43,265 bases of DNA, from positions 1-43,265 of the forward strand of contig CALFTM010000106.1 of NCBI GenBank assembly GCA_937916355.1, read 5' to 3'. Shown here one piece after another: positions 35,090 through 43,265 of the stretch. Both the position numbers and the translations under genes were made by a program. The notes beneath the pieces were generated by a model that did no database searches, had not been told where the DNA came from, and saw only the letters and a program-made list of their open reading frames with translations. Position 1 is the first letter of the stretch. The number at the start of each line of letters is the position of its first letter. Origin of the DNA: an uncultured Bacteroidales bacterium (GTDB taxonomy: Bacteria > Bacteroidota > Bacteroidia > Bacteroidales > Paludibacteraceae).

Positions 35090-36787
35090 ATGGAAAATTT
35101 AAAGAACTTGAAAAACAGAGTGTTGGCTGCAATGGACGTGGTGAAATCAAATTTCCCGGTTGCAGATGTAGTTGAAAAAATTAAGACAGATGCAGATGCT
35201 TTAGTAGGAAGAATGACAAAGGACAATTTCATTAAGATTCCTTTTGTTGGAGATTTTAACTCGGGGAAGAGTTCTTTGTTGAATACATATATGGGGCGTG
35301 ATATATTGCCGACAAATATTTTACCGGAAACGGCGGTTGCCTACGAATTGTATTATGCGGAAGATGAAAAATTGGAATTGTATTCTGAGGGCGTATTGAA
35401 AGAGACAAAATGCTCTCTTTCTCAAATAAAGGAGTTTCGTGTGTCGCCCGGAGATGTCGTTTATGTATATATTAATAATGAAAAGATTCGTCAGTTGAAC
35501 AATAGAGGAATTGTTCTCGTGGATATGCCGGGCATCGACTCTGGAATTGAGGCGCATAATAACGCTATACTGAATTATATCCGAGAAGGTTCTGTTTTTA
35601 TGATGTTTACGGATACAGAGCAAGCAACTTTCAGATCATCAGCGATTTCTTTTATTAGGGAAATTCAACAGTATGGTCTCTCTATCAATGCTTTTTTGTC
35701 GAAAGCAGATAAAAAACCTGACTCAGAAGTCCAAGAGATTCGAGCATCAGTAGAAAAGTTGGTAAAATCGCTTATATCAGAAGATTCAGTCGTGGGAGTT
35801 ACCTCTTCTGTTGAAGAAAAATATGGATATAAGGATGTTGAGGCTGTTCTTTCAAAAGTGGATGCAGAAAAAATCTTTGCGGAGCGTTACACAGGGGAAG
35901 TGGATGCGTTCATCTCTTCTGTCATCGCCCAATTTCAAATGCAGATTAAGTTCATCACTTCTAATGCAAAGGACTTTGACACTCTTATAAATCAATTAAG
36001 TCAAAAGAAGACTGAAGCAATATCTTCGTTGGAAGGCAAGGTTTCGCAAGCTCAGTCTTTGGAAGGTTCAGCCGATGATATTTTGCAAGACATCCGCACT
36101 GCTTTGATGGGTGCTTCTCAACGGTTGGCTACGGTGGCGTTTTCTTCAAATGGAGATGGAAAAGCGTTTGAAAGTGAGTTGATGTCTATTATTCGTCCGG
36201 TGCTGATCAATTCGTTCAAAAGGGAGATGGAGGAGTACCAAGATGTCATTGGAGAGAGCATGAAAGAACTCTCTGCTGATTTGAGTTCCATTCTTTCATT
36301 CTCTTCAACGCAGGGAGAAATTTTAGCAAAAGATATTCTGGAAAAGTTAGGAGGAGGATACGTTGTAGAGAAACTTTTGCAAAAAGGATTGGCTATGTTG
36401 CTTGCTAAATTTGCAGGAAAGAAAGCGTTGACGTTATTGGTTAGTTCGTTAGGTCCAGTGATTACCATAGTGGTTTCTCTCTTGCCAGATTTGATTTCCT
36501 TGATATTTGGAAAGAGCAAAGAGCAAAAGATAGCAGAAGTTAGAGAAAAAATCGAGTCTCAAATAATTGGCAAGATTGCAGATAGTTTGCGTCCGAGCGT
36601 AGAGCAGATGTTGATGGAAAATCGTGAGGCTGCATATAATGAGATAAAGGCTCAGATAGAGAATACGGTCGAGCAGATTGATGAAAACATCAAGTCTGTT
36701 ATGGACGAAAAGTTGTCAAGTGAGGCTGAAATCTCAGAGCGTGTGAATAAATTGTCTCTTGCAGTGGAGGAGTTGGAAAAAATATAA
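35090..36787 (+). CDS. Dynamin-like GTPase with hydrophobic membrane segment, 565 residues
   Basis: First gene of the cluster 2 operon. The GTPase domain shows P-loop GDFNSGKSS at 54-62, a G2-type threonine in PETAVAYEL near 81, G3 DMPG at 145-148 and G4 as SKAD at 204-207. A coiled helical region covers about 290-420, then a hydrophobic segment at about 433-473 (with TLLVSSLGPVITIVVSLLPD) that could insert in a membrane like the paddle of bacterial dynamins. A further coiled coil runs to the end. It resembles CrfC/YjdA- and BDLP-type proteins in layout, though it is shorter than the latter. The next gene starts 17 bases after its stop. Confidence 0.85.
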   Translation: MENLKNLKNRVLAAMDVVKSNFPVADVVEKIKTDADALVGRMTKDNFIKIPFVGDFNSGKSSLLNTYMGRDILPTNILPETAVAYELYYAEDEKLELYSEGVLKETKCSLSQIKEFRVSPGDVVYVYINNEKIRQLNNRGIVLVDMPGIDSGIEAHNNAILNYIREGSVFMMFTDTEQATFRSSAISFIREIQQYGLSINAFLSKADKKPDSEVQEIRASVEKLVKSLISEDSVVGVTSSVEEKYGYKDVEAVLSKVDAEKIFAERYTGEVDAFISSVIAQFQMQIKFITSNAKDFDTLINQLSQKKTEAISSLEGKVSQAQSLEGSADDILQDIRTALMGASQRLATVAFSSNGDGKAFESELMSIIRPVLINSFKREMEEYQDVIGESMKELSADLSSILSFSSTQGEILAKDILEKLGGGYVVEKLLQKGLAMLLAKFAGKKALTLLVSSLGPVITIVVSLLPDLISLIFGKSKEQKIAEVREKIESQIIGKIADSLRPSVEQMLMENREAAYNEIKAQIENTVEQIDENIKSVMDEKLSSEAEISERVNKLSLAVEELEKI

Positions 36788-36804
36788 TGTAAGGAGGTCG
36801 AATT

Positions 36805-38592
36805 ATGGGATTAGAAAATATCGGAAAGAAAAAAGGTGGCAAGCGTTCGTCGTCGTCTTTTTTGAAAGTAAATAAGTACACTATGCCAAAACCAGCACTC
36901 GACTTGATTGGTCGTATTTGTACCGAACCAAGCTATGTGGATGTGTTTAGTTGTTTTGAACCATACAATGAAGTTGTTCGGGAATTGGAGACGAAGTGTT
37001 CAGAGTCGGGAGTTCGGTGGAGTGATGAACGTTTCATCAGTGATTTGTATACGAAACCGAATAATTCACAAAGATTGTTTAAGTCAAATGCACATAACGT
37101 AGAGGTGAAAGTGGCGGTGGCTGGTGGCTACAGTTCTGGTAAATCGACTTTTTTGAATGCATTGACCAAGTGTGGTAATTTACTTCCTACAGGTATCGAA
37201 CCGGTATCTGTAGTGAACACTTATTTGAATTGTTCTTCTAAAATTGATAGGATGATTATCAAGGGAGAAAATCTGAATGGGGATATGGTTCGGCTTAATC
37301 AAGAAGTTTTGGATTGTATCCGACATTTTAAAGATTCAAAAAGGAATGTGGCTTGTGTCTTGAAAAAGTTGGTGATAGATATTCCAACAGAAAAATTGTA
37401 TGATGGAATCACTTTTATTGATACTCCGGGGTATAACAATTCCAGTTCCCGTAATGTGGAAAATAACACAACCGACAAAGAGACTGCACTGTCTTCTTTT
37501 GATGAGGCGGATGTGATCTTTTGGTGTATCGATATTGAAGCAGGTACGATTACAGAGAAGGATTTTCAGGTGTTGAGTAAAAGAAACGGAAAACCTTATG
37601 TTATTGTTTTTACAAAGAAAGATAAAAAAACATCGACAGAGGTTGAGAAAATATGCCGAAAGGCTTATGAGGACTGTTCAAGAGGTTTAAGCGATGGTGA
37701 TTATCTTCCCAATGTGATTGCTTACTCTGACAGAGATGGAAATGATATAGGAACAGAAGGCTCTTTTTATTTTCATATTCCTGATGATTGTGATATTACA
37801 GAGGAAGAGGTGACGTTGAAAGGTTTGATTGAACAGGTAAAGTATTTGGGAAATAAGAAGTTGGATGCTGTGTTTGAAAAAATAGAGGAAAAGTTTAAAA
37901 AAGAGGAAAAACGCTCGTCTGAAGAATCAAAAAATTTAGAAAATCGCCGAAAAGAACTTTCTGGACGTAAAGATGAGTTAAGTAAAGTTTTGTATAAAAG
38001 TAAAGATGGTTTTTTGTCCGAAATAGATGAATTAAGGACTGTTGTTAAAGAAGTATTAAAAGAAGCAGAAGATGAGTATAAGGATGTGGTGAAAAAAAAG
38101 AAATTAGAGGAGTTGCGCAGAGAGTATATTTCAGAATATAGCGTTCGTTTGAAGCAAACGTTTGAAGTTTGTTATAGGGCGGCAGAGAAACTTGTTGAGG
38201 AAAATAACAAAAAGTTGCAAACTATTGTGCACGCTGACGATTGCGATGTTTTTTCTGCTATCAGTGGTGGTAATTACGAAGCGTTCCTTAACTGTCTTTC
38301 TGAGGGGGTTGATTTAGAGAAAACAAATTCTGCCGGATATAGTGTTCTTACTTGGATTGCGCAATCAGGCAATAATGAAATGATGCAAGTTCTGATTGAT
38401 AATGATGTTGATTTGAGTTTGAAAGATGGAAATGGCCATAATGTATTGGAGGTTGCTGTAATGTGCCATTATAAAGATATTTGCGAAATGCTTTATAAGG
38501 CGGATTCGTCTTTGGTCTATGACTCTGAAAATTTAGAGGAGTTGTCAGAGAAAAATAATTTTAAAGATTGGTTAAAAGAAAATATAAAATAG
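36805..38592 (+). CDS. Dynamin-like GTPase with C-terminal ankyrin repeats, 595 residues
   Basis: After a basic, serine-rich N-terminus (about 1-25), the GTPase domain shows P-loop GGYSSGKST at 107-115, G2 region PTGIEPVSVVNTYL with serine/threonine, G3 DTPG at 206-209 and G4 as TKKD at 270-273. A long charged coiled coil (about 355-465, with many EEK repeats) follows. Two to three ankyrin repeats end the protein (about 475-575, for example TNSAGYSVLTWIAQSGNNEM and KDGNGHNVLEVAV). Ankyrin repeats bind proteins, so this may be the sensor or adaptor GTPase of the set. No membrane span is seen. It lies 17 bases after the first and 6 bases before the third GTPase gene. Confidence 0.82.
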   Translation: MGLENIGKKKGGKRSSSSFLKVNKYTMPKPALDLIGRICTEPSYVDVFSCFEPYNEVVRELETKCSESGVRWSDERFISDLYTKPNNSQRLFKSNAHNVEVKVAVAGGYSSGKSTFLNALTKCGNLLPTGIEPVSVVNTYLNCSSKIDRMIIKGENLNGDMVRLNQEVLDCIRHFKDSKRNVACVLKKLVIDIPTEKLYDGITFIDTPGYNNSSSRNVENNTTDKETALSSFDEADVIFWCIDIEAGTITEKDFQVLSKRNGKPYVIVFTKKDKKTSTEVEKICRKAYEDCSRGLSDGDYLPNVIAYSDRDGNDIGTEGSFYFHIPDDCDITEEEVTLKGLIEQVKYLGNKKLDAVFEKIEEKFKKEEKRSSEESKNLENRRKELSGRKDELSKVLYKSKDGFLSEIDELRTVVKEVLKEAEDEYKDVVKKKKLEELRREYISEYSVRLKQTFEVCYRAAEKLVEENNKKLQTIVHADDCDVFSAISGGNYEAFLNCLSEGVDLEKTNSAGYSVLTWIAQSGNNEMMQVLIDNDVDLSLKDGNGHNVLEVAVMCHYKDICEMLYKADSSLVYDSENLEELSEKNNFKDWLKENIK

Positions 38593-38598
38593 AAGATT

Positions 38599-40812
38599 AT
38601 GGTGATAACGAAAGATAATTATAAGGAGTATTTCGACGGACTTGAGTATGAAGTGAAGACGGTGGAGAACTGCGGAAGTGGTTTGGTGAAGGATATCGTG
38701 TCGAAACTGAGAATGGAATTGGACGGCAAGATGTCTGGTGCGGAAGATCTAATGGCGGACAATCAGACGCTGAAGATTGGGGTTGTCGGACAGGTAAAAG
38801 CAGGTAAGTCCTCGTTCTTAAATTCGCTCTTTTTTAATGGCGAAAATGTTTTGCCTCGTGCATCGACTCCGATGACTGCCGGCTTGACTGTTTTGGAGTA
38901 TGGTGAAGAGAATAAATTCATCGTAGAGTATTACAACGCTAAAGAATGGAGAGGGTTTGAAGACAGAGCGAAAGAATATGATGAGGTTGTAAAATGTTAT
39001 AAAGGTGATTATCCTGATTTGCCAGAAGCTGAAGTTCTCAAGATGGTGGATGCGAAGATTGACATGGCCATTAAGACTGCAAAGGAGTTGGTGACATTTT
39101 GCAATGGAGAGGCGAAAAGTAAAATAAAAGAAAAAGCTTTGTCTGAAGAAAAAAGTTTCTTTGACATTAATGATTTGCAGGATATTCTGGAAATGTATGT
39201 CGGGGCAAATGGTAAGTTTACCTCTGTCGTGAAGAGTTTGACGATTCAGATGAAGGACGAACGATTGAAGGATTTGCGCATCGTGGATACTCCGGGTGTT
39301 AACGACCCAGTGGTTTCTCGTGAGCAGCGCACGCGCGAGTTCTTGCGTGGTTGTCACGGCGTTTTCCTTTTGAGCTACTCTGGTCGTTTCTTTGATAGCA
39401 CGGACGTTGATTTCTTGTCTTCACGTATTGGCAGCGAAGGCGTTGGAACTGTCGTTTTGATTGCCTCTAAATATGATTCTGTTTTGCAGGATTTGGGCAA
39501 ACAGTTTGAGGGAGATTTAAATGCTGCCATAGATCATAGTAGGCGACAACTGAAAAAACAATATAGAGATAATATTAGCAATAGCAGTTTCTGCGGCAAA
39601 GATCCTATTCTTGATTTTTCATCAGGTATTGGATTTTCTATATGGCAAAAAGATAGTAACCGTTGGGATGAGATAGAACGTCATGTTGTAGAACGAATGA
39701 AGGTCTACTATCCTGATTTCTTTTCCTCTCCAGAGGAAATAAAGGAGACTTTTTTTGCGCTTTCGAATATGGATACCATAAGGGAAAAGTATTTGGATGA
39801 AATTTTTATGCGAAATAAGGATAAGATTATCGGAGAGAAGATCGATGCCTATTTTGCGCTTGCGAGTGGAGAACTTAGTAAGATTGTTGATCAGCAGATA
39901 AAATCATTGTCTGACAAATTGGAGGTGCTAAAATCGACGAATATAAAAGACATTGAGGTAAAAAAACAGTCGACCGAAAAGGCTATAAAATCAATCGAGA
40001 AGGGTATTTCTTCTGTGTCTGAAAGAATAAAGTCTAAAGCAGATGCCGCAAAAAAAGAGTGTCAAAACTCTGCACGCTTTTCTGTTCCAAGTATCCCTGT
40101 TTTTTCGGAAACTGATACTTTTGTAAGAACGAGTACTTTTTGGGGACGTAATAAAACTTTTGATGTTACTTATGATGTTGTTGATATTCATAAGCTTGTT
40201 GACAGTTTAGACAAGGGTTCAACATTAGCGGTAAAAGAGTTGAGCAAAACGTGGAAATATAAAGTAGAAGATTTGAAAAATTTCCTTCAGACCGAGATTG
40301 GAAATCGGATAACCCAAGAGGAACAAAATGATACTTCTGGACAATTCGATGCCGATGTTTTGCGCAATATTATGTATGATGTGATTGATAAGATGAGTGC
40401 GGAAGCCATCTTAAATGAAAGGGAGTTGTTAGATGGTTTTAAAGATGAATGTTTAAATGCGTTGTCTGGTGTCGAAAGATTGCAGTATGTACAACAAGAA
40501 TTTGCCGGAGAAGATGCAGAAGGTCGTAGTTATGTACGATCATTAGCTAATGAGCGTCGAAGTGAAGCAAGAAGTATCGCCTCGAATTTGGTGAGCGGAT
40601 TTAATTCTGAAGTGGAGGATGAGTTGGACTCTATTTGTCAAAAAGTGATAAATGTTGTTGTGGGCAATAAACAAGAATTTATTGATACCATGAAGGCGAA
40701 TAGTCAACGATTCTTAGATGAATTAGAAGCTGAATTGAGAGATAAAGAACAAAATGTGAAGTCGGTGGAGGTTGCTCTTCAAGCTCTTAGAAATTTTAAA
40801 GGGAAATTATGA
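38599..40812 (+). CDS. LeoA-like dynamin GTPase, 737 residues
   Basis: The GTPase domain shows KIGVVGQVKAGKSSFLNSLFF with P-loop GQVKAGKSS at 64-72, G2 threonines in RASTPMTAGLTVLEY, G3 DTPG at 230-233 and G4 as SKYD at 290-293. The P-loop surroundings and the downstream STDVDFLSSRIGS segment resemble LeoA, a bacterial dynamin first found in enterotoxigenic E. coli. The C-terminal 300 residues are helical with coiled-coil segments; no clear membrane span is seen. LeoA-type dynamins belong to the Eleos antiphage system. It overlaps the next gene by 4 bases (ATGA), so the two are translationally coupled. Confidence 0.82.
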   Translation: MVITKDNYKEYFDGLEYEVKTVENCGSGLVKDIVSKLRMELDGKMSGAEDLMADNQTLKIGVVGQVKAGKSSFLNSLFFNGENVLPRASTPMTAGLTVLEYGEENKFIVEYYNAKEWRGFEDRAKEYDEVVKCYKGDYPDLPEAEVLKMVDAKIDMAIKTAKELVTFCNGEAKSKIKEKALSEEKSFFDINDLQDILEMYVGANGKFTSVVKSLTIQMKDERLKDLRIVDTPGVNDPVVSREQRTREFLRGCHGVFLLSYSGRFFDSTDVDFLSSRIGSEGVGTVVLIASKYDSVLQDLGKQFEGDLNAAIDHSRRQLKKQYRDNISNSSFCGKDPILDFSSGIGFSIWQKDSNRWDEIERHVVERMKVYYPDFFSSPEEIKETFFALSNMDTIREKYLDEIFMRNKDKIIGEKIDAYFALASGELSKIVDQQIKSLSDKLEVLKSTNIKDIEVKKQSTEKAIKSIEKGISSVSERIKSKADAAKKECQNSARFSVPSIPVFSETDTFVRTSTFWGRNKTFDVTYDVVDIHKLVDSLDKGSTLAVKELSKTWKYKVEDLKNFLQTEIGNRITQEEQNDTSGQFDADVLRNIMYDVIDKMSAEAILNERELLDGFKDECLNALSGVERLQYVQQEFAGEDAEGRSYVRSLANERRSEARSIASNLVSGFNSEVEDELDSICQKVINVVVGNKQEFIDTMKANSQRFLDELEAELRDKEQNVKSVEVALQALRNFKGKL

Positions 40813-41378
40813 TACAGGTAGAATTATATAAAAAAACATTGTCCGAAAAATCTGAAGAGTTGGTGGCTGCTGCAATAGCAGCTGTCAATTCTGTAGAAAT
40901 GTCAGGTGATGGGAATGGTGACGCAAGTTCAAACTATGACGAGCTTGCAAACAATAGAGGTTGCTTAGGCTTTTTGTTTGGCTCAAGCGAGAAAAAGAGC
41001 GCTCAGACGATTAATGTTCAGAAAAAAACTGTAGATGCTGATTTTGCTAATAAACTCTATAAGGAGGTGGAACGTGTTCATCGAAAAAATTCAGAAATGT
41101 GGAGTGAATTTATTGAGCAGCAGCGCCAGAAGATAAACGCAGATATAAGGTCTGCAGGGTTTGAAGAGGCAAAACAGACAGAATTGTTAGATTCGCAGAT
41201 GTCAAATTCTGTGCTTAGGTTTAAGGTGATGGATGAACTTACGGCATTAAATGCGCTGAGTCGTAACGGAGACAAGTCAGCTTTTGAAAATTACAAAAGG
41301 GAGTTTGTTAAACGTTACCAAATTGCTGTGAACACAGCAAAAGAAACTCAATTTGAAATTTATGATAAATTACAATGA
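40809..41378 (+). CDS. Coupled partner of the LeoA-like GTPase, 189 residues
   Basis: I do not recognise a family. The protein is helical, with an N-terminal helix pair (about 1-35), a Gly/Asp/Asn-rich spacer, a short hydrophobic patch GCLGFLFGSS at about 51-60, and a long charged helical C-terminal half (about 75-189) with coiled-coil character. Its start overlaps the LeoA-like stop by 4 bases, the usual sign of stoichiometric partners. It may correspond in role to the small partner genes that accompany LeoA, but I see no motif that proves it. The Sel1-repeat gene starts 25 bases later. Confidence 0.75.
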   Translation: MIQVELYKKTLSEKSEELVAAAIAAVNSVEMSGDGNGDASSNYDELANNRGCLGFLFGSSEKKSAQTINVQKKTVDADFANKLYKEVERVHRKNSEMWSEFIEQQRQKINADIRSAGFEEAKQTELLDSQMSNSVLRFKVMDELTALNALSRNGDKSAFENYKREFVKRYQIAVNTAKETQFEIYDKLQ

Positions 41379-41403
41379 TTGTTAAACGTAAATTCAGAAA
41401 GGT

Positions 41404-42669
41404 ATGGATAAAATAAAAATGTCTTCATGGTTCAGAAAAAAAGGAGAAGCAAAACAGGTTGAGAGTAGAGTCGATAGTTCGGATTCTAAAGAAAAATTGC
41501 AAAAAGCGATAGAATATTATGCTAACGGAGTGTATGATCTTGCGGTTGAACTTTTTAGTGAACTTGCGGAACAAGGAGATTCTGAAGCCCAATGTTATTT
41601 GGGAAAATGTTATAGTGATGGAGAAGGAGTTGTGCAGGATTATAAAAAAGGAGTAGAATATTATCTCAAGTCTGCAAATCAAGGACATCCACATGCCCAG
41701 TGGGCATTAGGATTTTGTTACCATGAGGGTAAAGGTGTTGATCAAGATTATGCAAGTGCAGTAGAATGGTATTTGAGTTCTGCAAAGCAAGGATATCCAC
41801 TTGCTCAGTCTTTTTTAGGGTTATGTTATTATGATGGATTGGGAGTCGTTCAAAATTATGTGAAGTCGGTAGAATGGTTTCGTAAATCTGCAGAGCAGGG
41901 AGATGCGGAAGCTCAATGTCGGTTAGGTTTTTTCTATTATGAGGGTAAAGGTGTTGATCAAGATTATGCAAAGGCGGTAGAGTGGTTTCGTAAATCGGCA
42001 GAACAGGGAATAGATGATGCGCAGGCTTTTTTAGGGGAATGTTATTTCTTTGGAGAGGGAGTTGAGCAGGATTATGAAAAAGGAGTAGAATGGTATCGTT
42101 TGGCTGCAGAACAAGGATGTGAAAGAGCTAAAAATAGATTAAAGGAGATTGAGGAAGTTTTGGAGATTGAGGAGTCAAGAGAAAACAATGAAGATGAGTC
42201 GACAGAAGGAAGTCGGAATGATATTGAAGATAGGGCAAAAAGAGTCATTGTTGATAAATTTGATGTGGACGAAGATGAAGTTACACTCGATGCAGATTTG
42301 GCGGAGGACTTGTTGAAAGGCAAACTTGCCTCGGCGTTGGAAGAAGAGTTTGATATTACCTTGTCGGAAAATGATTATATTGACACTATCGAGGAAATTG
42401 TAGATTGTGTTTATGAAAATGAGGAAGAAGAGCGGAAGTCAGAAATAGAGGAGAGCGTCAAGGAGGTTATCGTCAATTTGTTTGATGTGGACGAAGATGA
42501 TCTTTCTGCAGAAACTGATTTGAGTGATGATATATTCAAAGGCAAATGTCTTTCAGATCTTATCGAGGCGTTGGAAGAAGAGTTTGATGTTACGATATCG
42601 GAAGATGATATTGATACGGTAGGAGAGGTTGTTGATTGTATTTTAGACATACTTTCTAATGAGAACTAA
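41404..42669 (+). CDS. Sel1-repeat protein with two degenerate ACP-like domains, 421 residues
   Basis: Residues about 45-250 hold five to six Sel1-like repeats of 36 residues (core EAQCYLGKCYSDGEGV, WFRKSAEQG), which form a helical solenoid for protein binding. After an acidic linker come two domains closely resembling acyl carrier protein: about 275-340 (DRAKRVIVDKFDVDEDEVT, then ALEEEFDITLSE) and about 348-418 (SVKEVIVNLFDVDEDDLS, then ALEEEFDVTISEDD). In true ACPs the phosphopantetheine serine lies in a DSL motif before this last helix. Here the first copy has a deletion there and the second has FKGKCL, with Gly380 at the serine position. They are therefore probably binding modules. The start MDKIKMSSWFRKK aligns with the next gene. 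Confidence 0.85.
   Translation: MDKIKMSSWFRKKGEAKQVESRVDSSDSKEKLQKAIEYYANGVYDLAVELFSELAEQGDSEAQCYLGKCYSDGEGVVQDYKKGVEYYLKSANQGHPHAQWALGFCYHEGKGVDQDYASAVEWYLSSAKQGYPLAQSFLGLCYYDGLGVVQNYVKSVEWFRKSAEQGDAEAQCRLGFFYYEGKGVDQDYAKAVEWFRKSAEQGIDDAQAFLGECYFFGEGVEQDYEKGVEWYRLAAEQGCERAKNRLKEIEEVLEIEESRENNEDESTEGSRNDIEDRAKRVIVDKFDVDEDEVTLDADLAEDLLKGKLASALEEEFDITLSENDYIDTIEEIVDCVYENEEEERKSEIEESVKEVIVNLFDVDEDDLSAETDLSDDIFKGKCLSDLIEALEEEFDVTISEDDIDTVGEVVDCILDILSNEN
41723..41971 (+). repeat. 108-base tandem units in the Sel1 gene
   Basis: The Sel1 coding units repeat every 108 bases. One 33-base stretch is identical at 41723-41755 and 41939-41971, two units apart, showing recent duplication or conversion between units. 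Confidence 0.75.
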
Positions 42670-42674
42670 AAAAA

Positions 42675-42715
42675 GCATTAGATTGGTTATAACGGGGTTT
42701 GGTCTTTTCTAATGC
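42675..42715 (+). other. Hairpin between the two Sel1 genes
   Basis: GCATTAGA (42675-42682) pairs perfectly with TCTAATGC (42708-42715) across 25 bases. It begins 6 bases after the first Sel1 gene and is followed by AT-rich sequence without a clean T-run. It could reduce read-through or be a processing site. Confidence 0.4.
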
Positions 42716-42756
42716 AATAAAATATAGAACCTTTTAGAAATAAATTCGATGATATT

Positions 42757-43265
42757 ATGAGTGAAAAAAATAAATCTTTTTGGTTCAGAAAAAAAGGAGA
42801 ACTAAAACAGGCTGAGAGTGGAGTGGATGGCTCAGGTTACTGGGACAAGGATAGTGTCAATAAAAGAAATTATATATATAGAAATAAAAAAAAAGCATTA
42901 GAATATTATGATAACGAATTGTATGATCTTGCAGTTGAATGTTTTCGTGAACTTGCAGAACGGGGGGATTCCGAAGCTCAATGTCATTTGGGGAAATGTT
43001 ATTATTTTGGAAAAGGAGTCAATCAGGATTATTATGAGGCGGTCAAATGGTTTCATAGGTCAGGGAATGCTGATGCTCAATGTTTCTTAGGGATCTGTTA
43101 TTATGAAGGAAAAGGTGTCTGTCAGAGTTATGTAAGGGCGGTCGAATGGTTTCATAAATCAGCTGAACGAAGGAATGCTGATGCTCAATATCGCTTAGGA
43201 ATCTGTTATTATGAAGGAAAAGCAGTCTGTCGGAATTATGTAAAGGCGGTAGAATGGTTTCATAA
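42757..43265 (+). CDS. Second Sel1-repeat protein, cut by the window end
   Basis: An ATG at 42757 opens a frame that stays open to the last base (169 codons visible). It begins MSEKNKSFWFRKKGELKQAE, matching the start of the preceding Sel1 protein (MDKIKMSSWFRKKGEAKQVE) at the same distance from the first codon, so it is a paralogue and the start is well supported. An insertion of about 20 residues follows, then Sel1 repeats (AQCHLGKCYYFGKGV, AQCFLGICYYEGKGV, AQYRLGICYYEGKAV). Two of the repeats are shortened by two to three residues relative to 36. Whether it also ends in ACP-like domains cannot be seen. It lies 87 bases after its neighbour. Confidence 0.88.
   Translation, partial: MSEKNKSFWFRKKGELKQAESGVDGSGYWDKDSVNKRNYIYRNKKKALEYYDNELYDLAVECFRELAERGDSEAQCHLGKCYYFGKGVNQDYYEAVKWFHRSGNADAQCFLGICYYEGKGVCQSYVRAVEWFHKSAERRNADAQYRLGICYYEGKAVCRNYVKAVEWFH

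Noticed and set aside
42226..42657. Functional acyl carrier protein domains
   Set aside because: The DSL serine needed for the phosphopantetheine arm is missing in both copies, so ordinary acyl carriage is not supported.
41404..43265. CRISPR-like array
   Set aside because: The regular repeats are 108-base coding units of Sel1 repeats in an open reading frame, not short direct repeats with unrelated spacers; no cas genes are seen.
34221..43265. Prophage or integrative element carrying the cluster
   Set aside because: No integrase, phage structural genes, relaxase or att-like direct repeats were seen, and the tRNA-Ser at 32803-32889 has no partial copy noticed downstream inside the window.

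Overview
The window looks like a chromosomal segment of a T9SS-bearing member of the Bacteroidales (phylum Bacteroidota). Supporting signs are the many TAnnTTTG -7 promoter boxes, the near absence of Shine-Dalgarno sequences, two large secreted proteins with type IX secretion C-terminal domains, and the gene order sigma-54 activator, lptE, TPR protein, secG. No phage structural genes, transposase, integrase, CRISPR array or rRNA were seen. One tRNA, Ser(GCU), is present.

Layout. 1-4,231 (mostly minus strand): an MFS transporter, a CapA-like lipoprotein phosphoesterase and two unrecognised genes. 4,232-9,931 (minus): dnaK with its own terminator, then an apparent two-gene unit made of a secreted CotH-kinase/lamin-tail protein and a YfcE-type phosphodiesterase. 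10,323-16,254 (minus): accessory cluster 1, with two large unlike dynamin-type GTPases, a 111-residue protein and a 94-residue single-span membrane protein. It lies behind a long leader with two adjoining hairpins whose loops are complementary. 16,750-26,676: core genes, namely a secreted nuclease, a sigma-54 activator/lptE/TPR/secG operon, a TPM-domain protein with LemA, a WbpM-type dehydratase with mannose-6-phosphate isomerase, a MORN-repeat protein and a lipoprotein. 26,764-34,056: a GH74-like T9SS-exported glycosidase, an NfeD-ClpP protease homologue, an M16 peptidase, a small protein, tRNA-Ser and mltG.

34,221-43,265 (plus) is accessory cluster 2 and the most interesting region. An LRAT-fold protein with its own promoter and terminator is followed by a tight run of three different dynamin-like GTPases: one with a hydrophobic membrane-insertion segment, one ending in ankyrin repeats, and one LeoA-like. 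After these come a translationally coupled 189-residue partner and two paralogous Sel1-repeat proteins, the second cut by the window end. The first Sel1 protein carries two C-terminal acyl-carrier-protein-like domains that lack the serine normally carrying phosphopantetheine.

The likely common theme of the two clusters is GTP-driven remodelling or surveillance of membranes. Bacterial dynamin-like proteins are known membrane-remodelling GTPases, and LeoA-type ones belong to the Eleos antiphage system. The multi-GTPase arrangements seen here, with ankyrin, Sel1, pseudo-ACP and LRAT accessory parts, may be undescribed defence or envelope-stress systems. That is inference from domain content and gene order only; nothing here shows the phenotype.
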